Shown: piece by piece, positions 19,755 through 28,806 of the stretch | How positions within the stretch are numbered: the stretch's first letter is position 1 | Layout: every line of letters begins with the position of its first letter | Source: JAEUMW01 sp963734295 | GTDB taxonomy: Bacteria; Pseudomonadota; Gammaproteobacteria; Burkholderiales; JAEUMW01 | Assembly: GCA_963734295.1 (NCBI GenBank) | Contig: CAVTGS010000014.1 | Location: forward strand, 1 to 64,000 | Length of the DNA stretch: 64,000 nt | Direction of reading: 5' to 3' | The notes under the pieces: model-generated | The model's database searches: none | What the model was told of the DNA's origin: nothing | What the model saw: the letters and a program-made list of their open reading frames with translations, nothing else | Translations under genes and position numbers: made by a program

Positions 19755-20258
19755 TCATCCCGTCACCACCTTCCACGCCGCCAGACACAGCAGCGCGAAG
19801 AGCGCCGCGACGAGGTCGTCCAGCATGACCCCGAGGCCGCCCTTCACCCTGCGGTCGATGTACCGGATCGGCGGCGGCTTCAGGATGTCGAACAGGCGAA
19901 AGAGCAGAAACGCGAACGCCTGCCAGAGCAGCGTGCGGGGCGTGAGGAAGAGCACCGCGAGAAACGCCACCGTCTCGTCGAACACCATGCCGCCGTGGTC
20001 GTGCACGCCCAGCGCGCGGCCGGTGCGGCCGGTGGCCCAGACGCCGATCCAGAAGAGCGCCGCCAGCGCCAGCACCCAGGCCCGCGCATCGAGCCGGGGA
20101 TCGAGAAACGCGAAGATCGGAAAGGCAAGCAGCGTCCCGAAGGTGCCCGGCGCGAAGGGCATGAGGCCGACGCCGCAGCCGAAGGCGAGGAAGTGCGAAG
20201 GGTGACCGAGAACGAAGCGCCAGCTCGGTTGGTGGTGCGCCGTGGCCACCGCCGTCAT
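19755..20258 (-). CDS. pgpA: Phosphatidylglycerophosphatase A
   Basis: 167 residues from MTAVATAHHQPSWRFVLGHP. Family signature GVGLMPFAPGTFGTLLAFP, acidic metal-binding DHGGMVFDETVAFLAV, FDILKPPPIRYIDRRVKGG and GVMLDDLVAALFA; several membrane helices. Dephosphorylates PGP to phosphatidylglycerol in the inner membrane. The start overlaps the thiL stop by 4 bases. Confidence 0.95.
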   Translation of the reverse strand: MTAVATAHHQPSWRFVLGHPSHFLAFGCGVGLMPFAPGTFGTLLAFPIFAFLDPRLDARAWVLALAALFWIGVWATGRTGRALGVHDHGGMVFDETVAFLAVLFLTPRTLLWQAFAFLLFRLFDILKPPPIRYIDRRVKGGLGVMLDDLVAALFALLCLAAWKVVTG

Positions 20259-21253
20259 GGCTGCTCCGGCGGCACGAAGCCGGATTCGGGCGCCGCGGGA
20301 CCGAAATGGTCCCAACCCGCGAGGCCGATGTCCACCGCCTGATCGGCCTCGTCGAGCACGGTCAACCCGCTACCCGCTTCGATCCGCCCGACCGAGGTCA
20401 GCGCAATCCCGACCCGCTTGCCGATCTGCAACACCTCGGCGCGACGCTCGGGGGGTGCGGTGAAGCAGAGCTCGTAGTCGTCGCCCCCCGCCAGCAGTGC
20501 CCGCAGCGCGACCTTGGCCGGCAGCTTGCGGTCGATCAGACGCGAGCGCGGCACGCGCGCCAGCTCGACGACGGCCGCCACCTGCGAGCACTCGAGGATG
20601 TGGCCCAAGTCCGCCGCCAGCCCGTCGGAGACGTCGATACAGCTATGCGCGACCCCGAGCAGGGCGCGGCCGAGTGCCACGCGCGGCGCCGGCTCGTGCA
20701 GCCGCGACACGTACATCGCCACCTCGTGCGGCTCCAGCACGATCGAATGATCGAGGTGGGCGAGCACGAGCGCGGCGTCGCCCAGTTGCCCCGACACCCA
20801 GATCTCGTCGCCGGGCGTGGCGCCGTCGCGCCGCAACGCCGCGCCCGGGGGCACCTCGCCCATGATCTGGACGCAGATGGTGAGCGGCCCGCGCGTGGTG
20901 TCGCCGCCGATGAGATCGACGCGGTAGCGCTTGGCGAGCTGCAGAAAGCCGCGCGCGAAGGCTTCGAGCCAAGCCTCGTTGGCCTCGGGCAGGGCGAGCG
21001 CGAGCGTGGCCCAGCGCGGCGTCGCGCCCATCGCGGCCATGTCGGAAAGGTTGACCGCGAGCGCCTTGTGGCCGAGCTTCGCGGGGTCCACGTCGCGATG
21101 GAAGTGGCGCCCGGCAATCAGCATGTCGGTCGACACCGCGAGATCCTCGCCCGGCGTCACCCGGATCAGCGCGCAGTCGTCGCCCACGCCCAACACTGTT
21201 TGCGGCGCCGGACGCGTGAAATAGCGGCGGATGAGGTCGAACTCGGAGAGCAT
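20255..21253 (-). CDS. thiL: Thiamine-monophosphate kinase
   Basis: 332 residues from MLSEFDLIRRYFTRPA. Motifs: VLGVGDDCALI, DMLIAGRHFHRD, LAVNLSDMAAMGATPRW, LIGGDTTRGPLTI, SCIDVSDGLAADLGHI and LAGGDDYELCFTAP. Makes thiamine diphosphate from thiamine phosphate. First gene of the thiL-pgpA-cinA-recA-recX-alaS run. Confidence 0.96.
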   Translation of the reverse strand: MLSEFDLIRRYFTRPAPQTVLGVGDDCALIRVTPGEDLAVSTDMLIAGRHFHRDVDPAKLGHKALAVNLSDMAAMGATPRWATLALALPEANEAWLEAFARGFLQLAKRYRVDLIGGDTTRGPLTICVQIMGEVPPGAALRRDGATPGDEIWVSGQLGDAALVLAHLDHSIVLEPHEVAMYVSRLHEPAPRVALGRALLGVAHSCIDVSDGLAADLGHILECSQVAAVVELARVPRSRLIDRKLPAKVALRALLAGGDDYELCFTAPPERRAEVLQIGKRVGIALTSVGRIEAGSGLTVLDEADQAVDIGLAGWDHFGPAAPESGFVPPEQP

Positions 21254-21338
21254 GGCGCCGATCGAATATGGTAGGACCCCCATTTTAGAGGGATACGGTG
21301 ACCGCTAACCAGCGTTCCCTGGGTGCCCGTCGCAGCAG

Positions 21339-21717
21339 ATGATCACGGCGTTTGGCATCCTGTTCGGATTCACGCTCGGCGCGCTTGCGGCTTGGTTCGT
21401 CTTTCGCGATCGGCGTCGGGCCCGCGCGGCGCTGTCGTGGCCCGCGACCACGGGGCGGGTCGTGGAGAGCCGGGTGGAGCCGAAGACGCTGCCGGGGGAC
21501 CGACCCACGATCCGGTTTGCGCCGCGGATCGCCTACGAATACGCCGTGCACGACCGCGCCTACCGGTCGGAGCGTATCGCCTTCGCCGAGGTCTTCTGGT
21601 CCCTGGCGCCCCAGGGCGCCGCGGCGACGGTGGCACGCTATCCCGCGGGTGCCGCAGGTCACCGTGTATTACAACCCGCGGCGCCCCGAAGAGGCCGTCC
21701 TCGAGCGCGGCCGATGA
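21339..21717 (+). CDS. DUF3592-like membrane protein, frame-broken
   Basis: About 125 residues: one N-terminal membrane helix (MITAFGILFGFTLGALAAWF), then a soluble domain with TTGRVVESRVE and YEYAVHDRAYRSERIAF, and finally VTVYYNPRRPEEAVLERG in a different frame after a break near 21645. That last phrase is the usual end of DUF3592 proteins. Function unknown. Its restored TGA overlaps the ATG of the following acetyltransferase. Confidence 0.75.
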
Positions 21718-22160
21718 TCGCTGAAGTCGTCATGAGGGAGGGCGAAGCCGCGGACCTTACGGCGGTCCGCGCCCTCCTCGAGGCGTCGAACCTGCCCACC
21801 GCGGACCTCACCGCGCACCATGCCTCGTGGTTCCTCGTGGCGGTTGCACGCGATGTCGTGGTCGGCGCGGTCGCCGTCGAACCGTGCGGAAGCTTCGGGC
21901 TGCTGCGGTCCCTCGCGGTGCGTCCGGAGGCGCGCGGACAAGGCATCGCGCGGCGGCTGGTCACCGCGTGTGAAGCACGCGCCGAGGGTGCCAGGTTGCG
22001 CGGCCTGTATCTCCTCACCACGACCGCGGCCCCGTTCTTTCGCGCTGTGGGCTACGAGGAGCTGGAGCATTGGGAACTCCCGGAATCCATTCGCCTCACG
22101 GAACAATACCGCTCGCTTTGCCCGAAGACCGCGGTGGCGATGATGAAACGGTTGCGCTGA
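21714..22160 (+). CDS. GNAT family N-acetyltransferase, ArsN2-like
   Basis: 148 residues from MIAEVVMREGEAADLTAVRA. Acetyl-CoA site LAVRPEARGQGIARRLV; LYLLTTTAAPFFRAVGYEEL is typical of the arsenic-resistance-associated ArsN2-type acetyltransferases, which acetylate organoarsenicals or related compounds. No ars genes are nearby, so that substrate is only a family-level guess. ATGA overlap with the DUF3592 gene. Confidence 0.78.
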   Translation: MIAEVVMREGEAADLTAVRALLEASNLPTADLTAHHASWFLVAVARDVVVGAVAVEPCGSFGLLRSLAVRPEARGQGIARRLVTACEARAEGARLRGLYLLTTTAAPFFRAVGYEELEHWELPESIRLTEQYRSLCPKTAVAMMKRLR

Positions 22161-22282
22161 TAAGCGGGTCGGGGAGCCGCTGGCTGCCAGGCTCCGCCGG
22201 CCGCGGCTTGGCCGCGAACCGGTCGGGCACGTCGTTCGCGACCTCGATCGCCTCGCTGGTGACGACTCGGCGCCTCGGAGGC

Positions 22283-22687
22283 TCAATCCGCTTCCTGGAA
22301 CGCCTTCTGGCGTTTGGTCCTGATCGCCGGCAGCGTCACGATGACCAGCAACGCCAAGGCCGCCAGCAGCAGGCCGAGCGAGAGCGGGCGGGTGACGAAC
22401 GTGGTCGGATCGCCGCGCGACAACAGCATCGCCCGCCGCAGGTTCTCCTCCATCATCGGGCCGAGGATAAAACCCAGGATCAGCGGTGCGGACTCGCAGC
22501 GCAGCTTGTGGAAGAGATACCCCAGCGCGCCGAAGACGACGGTCATGTACACGTCGAAGGTCGTGTTGTTGATCGAGTACGCGCCGATACAGCAGAACGC
22601 GAGGATCGCCGGATAGAGCAGCCGGTAGGGCACCTTCAGCAACTGGATCCACAGCCCGATCAGCGGCAGGTTCAGGATCACCAGCAT
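22283..22687 (-). pseudogene. C-terminal fragment of a TctA-family tricarboxylate transporter subunit
   Basis: 134 residues: MLVILNLPLIGLWIQLLKVP, YRLLYPAILAFCCIGAYS, FVLGPMMEENLRR-like region and a final membrane helix. These match only the last quarter of TctA (about 500 residues). Upstream the reading frame loses similarity within about 15 codons and no TctB/TctC is present. A truncated relic of a tripartite tricarboxylate transporter. Confidence 0.82.
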
Positions 22688-22912
22688 CAGGTTGCCCTCG
22701 CTCGCGAGAAGCCTAACCGCATCGGGCCGGAGGAAACCGGCATTCCTCTGCTAGTCGGTCTCCGAAGCCCAACAAAGCAGCTGCCTCCGGAGGGGGTGCA
22801 AGGAATCTTCCCCATCTGCGCGAAGCCCGCGGTTTTTTCGCTATTATTCGGCTGCCGGTGGCAGTACCCCCTCAGGCGGTCCGGAAGGTCGCGCGCGGCG
22901 CCTCGTGTCGCG

Positions 22913-23050
22913 GAGGAAGTGGCGACCTACCCTGACCGGCAGGACCTTTTTCGGAAGTATCCGGAGCTGGACGCAGAGGATGTTCGGCAGGCGCTCGAAC
23001 TCGCCGCACCGAATCTGGACGATCGCATCGTGCCGCTGGAATCGGCTTGA
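22913..23050 (+). pseudogene. Relic of a DUF433 antitoxin with the first codons of its partner
   Basis: The frame ends DLFRKYPELDAEDVRQALEL then AAPNLDDRIVPLE, the C-terminal half of DUF433 (VapB-like) antitoxins. The TGA overlaps a TTG that reads LKRLVDQ, the usual start of a DUF5615 PIN-like toxin, but similarity is lost after about seven codons. The N-terminal half of DUF433 is not recognisable upstream. Confidence 0.6.
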
Positions 23051-23373
23051 AGCGCCTGGTCGATCAGAGTGGGAGTGCAAGAGCGCAGAGCGCCAGAGAT
23101 CAGAGCAAAAAGAAGAGGGGAGAACGCAACACCACCCGGAAACGTAGTTTCAGTGCAGGCTCATACCGCGCGAGCGGTGTTACGCCGGAACGGAACCCGA
23201 GGTCGTCGCCGTGGAACTCGGGAAGAGCCCTGCCGCGATAGCCACAGCGCGCAAAATAGCGAGCGTAGAGGACGCGCCGCCGCGCACGACGAGCTCCCAC
23301 GCTGCAACGCCCCGAACCCTGGCCCGAATTGCCGGTATGTCTGCAGTAATCTCTTCGCGTCTCTGCTGATTCA
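23051..23373. other. Gene-free stretch
   Basis: Short open frames on both strands, none with family features. It begins with the few surviving codons of the DUF5615-like toxin and ends at the exonuclease start; the promoter of the repair operon should lie within it. No convincing -10/-35 pair or terminator was seen. Confidence 0.4.
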
Positions 23374-24405
23374 GTGGACCTCGTCACCCTTACCGAAGCC
23401 GGCCTCTATTGCGCGGCCGGCGACTTCCACATCGATCCCTGGCGCCCCGTCCCGCGGGCCGTGATCACCCACGCCCACGCGGACCACGCGCGCCCTGGCC
23501 ACGCCGCCTACCTCGCCGCACGCGACGGCGAGAAGGTGCTGCGGGTTCGCCTCGGCCCCGACGCGACGATCGACACCCTGGCCTACGGCGAAGGCGTCGA
23601 CATGAACGGCGTGCGCGTGTCGCTGCACCCTGCGGGACACGTGCTCGGATCGGCGCAGGTGCGGATCGAATACCGCGGCGAGGTGTGGGTCGTGTCGGGC
23701 GACTACCGGGTCGAGGCGGACGCGACGTGCGCAGCGTTCGAGCCGGTGCGCTGCGACGTGTTCATCACCGAATCGACGTTCGGACTGCCGGTGTATCGCT
23801 GGCGCCCGCAAGCCGAGCTTTTCGCGGAGATCGACGCATGGTGGCGCGCGAACCAGGAAGCCGGACGCGCGAGCGTGCTCTTTGCGTATGCACTCGGCAA
23901 GGCGCAGCGGCTGCTCGCGGGCATCGATGCGACTATCGGCCCGATCGTCTGCCACGGCGCGGTCGAACCGCTCAACGCGGCCTACCGCGAGAGCGGTGTG
24001 CCGCTGCCGCGCACGCTTCGCGTCTCCGAGATCGAGAAGGGCTTCGACTGGAGCCGCGCGCTCGTGGTCGCGCCGCCGTCGGCGCAGGGCACGCCCTGGC
24101 TGCGGCGCTTCGGCGATTACTCCGACGCGTTCGCTTCGGGCTGGATGTTGATCCGCGGCGCGCGCCGCCGCCGCGCGGTCGACCGCGGCTTCGTGCTGTC
24201 CGACCACGCCGACTGGCCGGGGCTTCTATCAGCCATCGAAGCGACAGGAGCACAGCGGATTTTCGTGACCCACGGACAGGTGCCGGTGATGGTGCGCTGG
24301 CTCGCGGAACAAGGTTACGACGCACGCGCCTTCGAGACCCAGTTCGAGGGCGAGCAGGACGGCGGTACGAACGCAGGCGAGAGCGTCGCGGAGTCGGAGC
24401 CGTGA
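23374..24405 (+). CDS. Ligase-associated DNA exonuclease, metallo-beta-lactamase fold
   Basis: 343 residues, GTG start. The MBL metal site is AVITHAHADHARPGH; then HPAGHVLGSAQVRIEYRG, VSGDYR and FITESTFGLPVYRW, and a late SDHADW. This is the beta-CASP-like Exo component of the Lhr/Lig/Exo DNA repair cluster (ligase-associated exonuclease family). The ligase gene follows with a 4-base GTGA overlap. Confidence 0.92.
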   Translation: MDLVTLTEAGLYCAAGDFHIDPWRPVPRAVITHAHADHARPGHAAYLAARDGEKVLRVRLGPDATIDTLAYGEGVDMNGVRVSLHPAGHVLGSAQVRIEYRGEVWVVSGDYRVEADATCAAFEPVRCDVFITESTFGLPVYRWRPQAELFAEIDAWWRANQEAGRASVLFAYALGKAQRLLAGIDATIGPIVCHGAVEPLNAAYRESGVPLPRTLRVSEIEKGFDWSRALVVAPPSAQGTPWLRRFGDYSDAFASGWMLIRGARRRRAVDRGFVLSDHADWPGLLSAIEATGAQRIFVTHGQVPVMVRWLAEQGYDARAFETQFEGEQDGGTNAGESVAESEP

Positions 24406-25999
24406 AGGCCTTCGCCGAGCTCTACGGTCGCCTCGACCGCACGAATTCGACGCTCGAGAAGACCGCGGCGTTGCGCGACTACTTCTCTGGCGCGGCTGCC
24501 GCCGACGCGGCGTGGGCGGTCTACTTCCTGAGCGGCAACCGCCCGCGCCAGGCGATCTCGGCGCCGAAGCTGCGGGCGCTGGCGGCGGATGCTGCGGGCA
24601 TCCCGATGTGGCTCTTCGAGGAGAGCTACGATGCCGTCGGCGATCTCGCGGAGACGATCGCGCACCTGCTGCCACCGCCGTCGCAAGTGAGCGACGCCCC
24701 TCTCCACCGCTGGATCGAGGAGCGTCTGCTGCCGCTGCCAGGACTGCCCGAGGACGAACGCCTCGTTCGCCTTCGTGCCGCGTGGGACGAGCTCGACTGG
24801 ACCGGGCGCCTGGTCTGGAACAAGCTCACCACCGGCAGCTTTCGCGTCGGCGTGTCGGCGCAGCTCGTGATGCGTGCGCTCGCGCAGGTCAGCGGCGTCG
24901 ACGCCGATGTCGTCGCCCATCGCCTCGCCGGCGAGTGGGCACCGAGCGCCGTCGTTCTACGAAGCGCTCGTCTCGCGCGATACGGCTGCCGTCGCAGCGA
25001 GCCGCCCCTATCCGTTCTTTCTGTCGCACCCCCTGGAGGAGAGTCCGCATTCCCTCGGCGCGGTGGGCGACTGGCAGGCCGAGTGGAAATGGGACGGCAT
25101 CCGCTGCCAAGTCGTGCGGCGCGACGAACAGGCCTATCTCTGGTCGCGCGGCGACGAGCTGGTTAACGACACCTTCCCGGAGATCGTCGCGGCGGCGACG
25201 GTCTTGCCGGAGGGCACGGTGCTCGATGGCGAGGTGCTTGCCTGGAAAGACGGCCGCGTCGCGACCTTCAATCTGCTGCAGAAGCGTCTGGGTCGGAAGG
25301 CGCCGGGGAAGAAGACGCTGCAGGAGGCGCCAGCAGTGTTTCTCGCGTTCGATCTGCTCGAATGGCAGGGACGCGACGTGCGAGTCGAGCCGCTGCGGGA
25401 ACGCAGAGCAATGCTGGAAACCCTCGGCCAGGGATTCCCCGCGGAGTTCGCGCTGCGCGTTTCCGAGGTCGTCCTCGCGGACGACTGGGCTGCGCTCGCC
25501 AGAATTCGGGAAGAAAGCCGCGAGCGCCTCGTCGAAGGATTCATGCTGAAGCGCCTCGACTCCGTCTACGGTGTGGGCCGCACCCGCGGCGACTGGTGGA
25601 AGTGGAAGATCGAACCGTACACGGTCGATGCAGTGCTCATCTACGCCCAGCGCGGCCACGGGCGGCGGGCGAGCCTCTACACGGACTACACCTTCGGCGT
25701 GTGGGACGGCGCCGCGTTGGTGCCCTTCGCCAAGGCCTATTCGGGGCTAACCGACGCGGAAATCCGCGAGGTCGACGATTTCGTCCGCCGCAACACGCGT
25801 CGAGAAGTTCGGCCCGGTGCGCACCGTGCGCCCGGAGATCGTGTGCGAGCTCGCGTTCGAAGGCATCCAGGTGAGCCCGCGGCACAAGGCCGGCATCGCG
25901 GTGCGCTTCCCACGGATCGCGCGGCTGCGCCGCGACAAGCCGTTCCAGGAAGCCGACACGCTGGAGCAGGTGCGCGCGCTGCTGCCGAGAGGCGCGTGA
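24402..25999 (+). CDS. ATP-dependent DNA ligase, frame-broken twice
   Basis: About 532 residues. The N-terminal DNA-binding domain starts VKAFAELYGRLDRTNSTLEK. The adenylation core has WQAEWKWDGIRCQVVRR with Lys in EWKWDGIR as the AMP acceptor, LDGEVLAW, and WWKWKIEPYTVDAVLIYAQR. The C-terminal OB domain ends HKAGIAVRFPRIARLRRDKP. Frame breaks lie near 24955 and 25798, both mendable by one base with full conservation either side. Belongs to the LigB-type ligases of the Exo-Lig-Lhr cluster that seal DNA ends in a repair pathway of undetermined trigger. Confidence 0.9.
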
Positions 26000-26000
26000 G

Positions 26001-28574
26001 ATGGCGGACGACGCGCTCAAACTGGTTCGCCAAGCCGAACGCCGGCTCCGTGCGCAGTTGGGCAAGCGCCGTGTTGCGCCGCGACCGCGGACAGACCCCG
26101 ATCCGTTGCAAGAAGAGGCGCGCCCCGTGCCAATGGCCATCTCGAATGGCGATGGCATCGCGCGGGTGGAAGCATGGTTCGCCGCACGCGGCATGGAGCC
26201 CTTCGCGTTCCAGCGCGAGGTCTGGCGGCGCTATTTCGCCGGAGAGAGCGGTCTCGTGCACGCCGCCACCGGCACCGGCAAGACGCTCGCCGCATGGATC
26301 GGTCCGCTGGTCGATTGGATGGACTCGGACGCGCACCGCGCACCGCCGCTCACGGTGCTGTGGGTCACGCCGATGCGGGCGCTCGCCCACGACACGCGTG
26401 CGTCGCTCGAGCAAGTCGTGGCAGGGCTCCGTCTCCCATGGACCGTCGCCCTGCGCACTGGCGACACACCGCCTGCCGAGCGGGCGAAGCAGGATCGCCG
26501 GCTGCCGAGCGCGCTGGTCACCACGCCCGAGAGCCTCACCCTGCTGCTCACTCGCGCGAATCACCGCGAGCTCTTCGCACGTCTGCGGCTGGTCGTCGTC
26601 GACGAGTGGCACGAGCTCATGGGCAACAAGCGCGGCGTGCAGGTCGAGCTCGCGCTGGCGCGGCTGAAGCGCGTCGCGCCGACACTTCGTATCTGGGGAC
26701 TGTCCGCGACGCTGGGCAACCTCGACGATGCGCTGGACCGACTCCTTGCCGGTGGGCCGGGCGCCGTAATCGCGGGCGAGGTGCCGAAGGCGGTTGCGAT
26801 CGACGCCCTCCTGCCCGCCGACATCGAGCATTTTCCCTGGGCCGGATACCTCGGCACGAAGATGGTGGCGGAAGTGGCGACGGAGATCGAGCGCAGCGCC
26901 ACGACCCTCGTCTTCACCAACACGCGCTCGCAGGCCGAGCTGTGGTACCAGGCGCTGCTCGCGCATCGCCCCGAATGGGCCGGCGTGATCGCGCTCCACC
27001 ACGGCTCGCTCGATCTCGACTTGCGCCGCTGGGTGGAGCAAGGTCTCAAGACCGGGGTGCTGCGTGCGGTGATCTGCACGTCGAGCCTCGATCTCGGCGT
27101 GGACTTCTCGCCCGTCGACCGCATCATCCAGGTCGGCAGTCCGAAGGGCGTCGCGCGCCTGCTGCAGCGTGCCGGCCGCTCGGGCCATCGCCCCGGTGCG
27201 GTGAGCCGCGTCACCTGCGTGCCCACCCACGCACTCGAGCTCGTGGAAGCGGCCGCCGCGCGAACCGCGGCGCAGGCACGCCGCATCGAGTCGCGGCGGC
27301 CGGTGACCGCCCCGCTCGACGTGCTGATCCAGCACGTGGTAACGGTCGCGCTCGGCGGCGGCTTCGAGCCCGACGCGCTGCTCGACGAGGTGCGCGAGAC
27401 ACGCGCCTATCGCGAAATGACCGACGAGCAATGGCGGTGGGTTCTCTCTTTCGTCACCCGCGGCGGCGTGCTTGCCGCCTACCCCGAGTATCGCCGCGTG
27501 ACCGTGGATGCCCGCAACATTCACAGGGTCGAAGACGCGGCCATCGCACGCCGTCACCGCGCCTCGCTCGGGACGATCGTGTCCGATGCATCGATCAACG
27601 TGCAGTTCGTGAACGGCGCGCGCCTCGGCACCGTCGAGGAAGGTTTCATCTCGCGCTTGAACGCCGGCGACTGTTTCGTGATCGGCGGTCGCATCGTCGA
27701 GCTCGTGCGCCTGAAGGAAATGACGGCGTGGGTGCGGCGCGCGTCACCCAGCCGGGGCATCGTGCCGCGCTGGATGGGCGGCAGGATGCCGCTCTCCAAC
27801 GAGCTGTCGCAGTCCGTGCGGGCGACGCTCGAGGCCGCGCGCTCGGGTCGCTTCGATTCGCCCGAACTGCAGGCGGTGCGGCCGCTACTGGAGATTCAAG
27901 CGCGCGCCTCGTGCATCCCCCGCAGCAACGAGCTGCTGATCGAGCGCCACGAGACCCGCGAAGGCCATCACCTGTTCTTTTTCCCGTTCGCCGGCCGGCA
28001 CGTCCACACCGGACTCTCTGCACTCTTCGCCTGGCGCCTCGCCCAGCGCGCTCCCGCGAGCTTCAGCATGGCAGTCAACGACTATGGCTTCGAGCTCCTC
28101 TCGCCGACACCGGTCGACATCGAAGCGGCGCTCGCCGACGGACTGCTCTCACCGGAGCGCCTGCGCGAACAGTTGCGCGCGAGCCTCAATGCGGCGGAGC
28201 TCGCGAAGCGGCAGTTCCGCGAGATCGCGCGCGTGGCCGGTCTCGTGTTTCAAGGGTACCCAGGCGACCCGAAGACCGCGAAGCAGCTGCAGGCGTCGAG
28301 CGGTTTGCTGTTCGACGTGTTCACCCGGCACGACCCGGAGAACCTGCTGCTGCGACAGGCGGAGCAGGAGGTGCTGGAACGTCAGCTCGAATACTCGCGG
28401 CTCGAACAGACGATGCACGAGATTGGCGACCGGAAGATCGTCGTCGTCGCACCGGCGCGCATGACCCCGTTCGCCCTGCCGCTGCTGGTCGAGCATCTGC
28501 GCGAGAAGCTCTCGACGGAAAAGCTCGCGGATCGGGTGGAGCGGATGCAGGTGGCGATGCGGAAGGGGTCGTAG
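26001..28574 (+). CDS. Ligase-associated DEXH-box helicase (Lhr-core type)
   Basis: 857 residues. SF2 helicase: Walker A VHAATGTGKTLAAW, motif Ia WVTPMRALAHDTR, TTPESLTLLL, DEXH as VVVDEWHELMGNKRG, LSATLGNLDD, SSLDLGVDFSPVDRIIQVG and QRAGRSGHRPGA. Then the Lhr-core winged-helix and beta-barrel regions and a C-terminal domain (FFPFAGRHVHTGLS). It is a 3'-5' translocase of the Exo-Lig-Lhr repair cluster. It starts 1 base after the ligase stop. The metallophosphoesterase gene often found as a fourth member is absent downstream. Confidence 0.93.
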   Translation: MADDALKLVRQAERRLRAQLGKRRVAPRPRTDPDPLQEEARPVPMAISNGDGIARVEAWFAARGMEPFAFQREVWRRYFAGESGLVHAATGTGKTLAAWIGPLVDWMDSDAHRAPPLTVLWVTPMRALAHDTRASLEQVVAGLRLPWTVALRTGDTPPAERAKQDRRLPSALVTTPESLTLLLTRANHRELFARLRLVVVDEWHELMGNKRGVQVELALARLKRVAPTLRIWGLSATLGNLDDALDRLLAGGPGAVIAGEVPKAVAIDALLPADIEHFPWAGYLGTKMVAEVATEIERSATTLVFTNTRSQAELWYQALLAHRPEWAGVIALHHGSLDLDLRRWVEQGLKTGVLRAVICTSSLDLGVDFSPVDRIIQVGSPKGVARLLQRAGRSGHRPGAVSRVTCVPTHALELVEAAAARTAAQARRIESRRPVTAPLDVLIQHVVTVALGGGFEPDALLDEVRETRAYREMTDEQWRWVLSFVTRGGVLAAYPEYRRVTVDARNIHRVEDAAIARRHRASLGTIVSDASINVQFVNGARLGTVEEGFISRLNAGDCFVIGGRIVELVRLKEMTAWVRRASPSRGIVPRWMGGRMPLSNELSQSVRATLEAARSGRFDSPELQAVRPLLEIQARASCIPRSNELLIERHETREGHHLFFFPFAGRHVHTGLSALFAWRLAQRAPASFSMAVNDYGFELLSPTPVDIEAALADGLLSPERLREQLRASLNAAELAKRQFREIARVAGLVFQGYPGDPKTAKQLQASSGLLFDVFTRHDPENLLLRQAEQEVLERQLEYSRLEQTMHEIGDRKIVVVAPARMTPFALPLLVEHLREKLSTEKLADRVERMQVAMRKGS

Positions 28575-28659
28575 AAGTTGGGAGGCTCATACGCGGCTTT
28601 GCGACACGTTTCGTTTTCTGTACGATAATTTTGCACACCTGAGTGCAGGATCGGCGATG

Positions 28660-28763
28660 TCGTGAGTCCCATCCCGGAGCAGTGGGAAGCGGAGCATGGT
28701 GCCCGACTCGTCACGGCCGACGCGGCGCTGCGTGCGGTCAATGCAGTGGACGCCATTTGGTAA
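28660..28763 (+). pseudogene. C-terminal relic of a PIN-domain (VapC-like) protein
   Basis: A 34-codon stretch ending EAEHGARLVTADAALRAVNA-VDAIW then TAA. H-G-A-x-L-V-T-x-D-x-A-L is the typical last strand and acidic motif of VapC/PIN toxins. No upstream part of the gene remains. Together with the DUF433 relic it suggests repeated loss of toxin-antitoxin pairs around the repair operon. Confidence 0.5.
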
Positions 28764-28806
28764 ACGCGTCCCCTTGCAACCCCCGCGAGGAGAGCCCCCC
28801 CAGAAC

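Noticed and set aside
22070..23050. A 326-codon plus-strand frame across the tctA relic
   Set aside because: Only the last 45 codons (DUF433 relic) are protein-like; the rest is antisense to tctA or intergenic.
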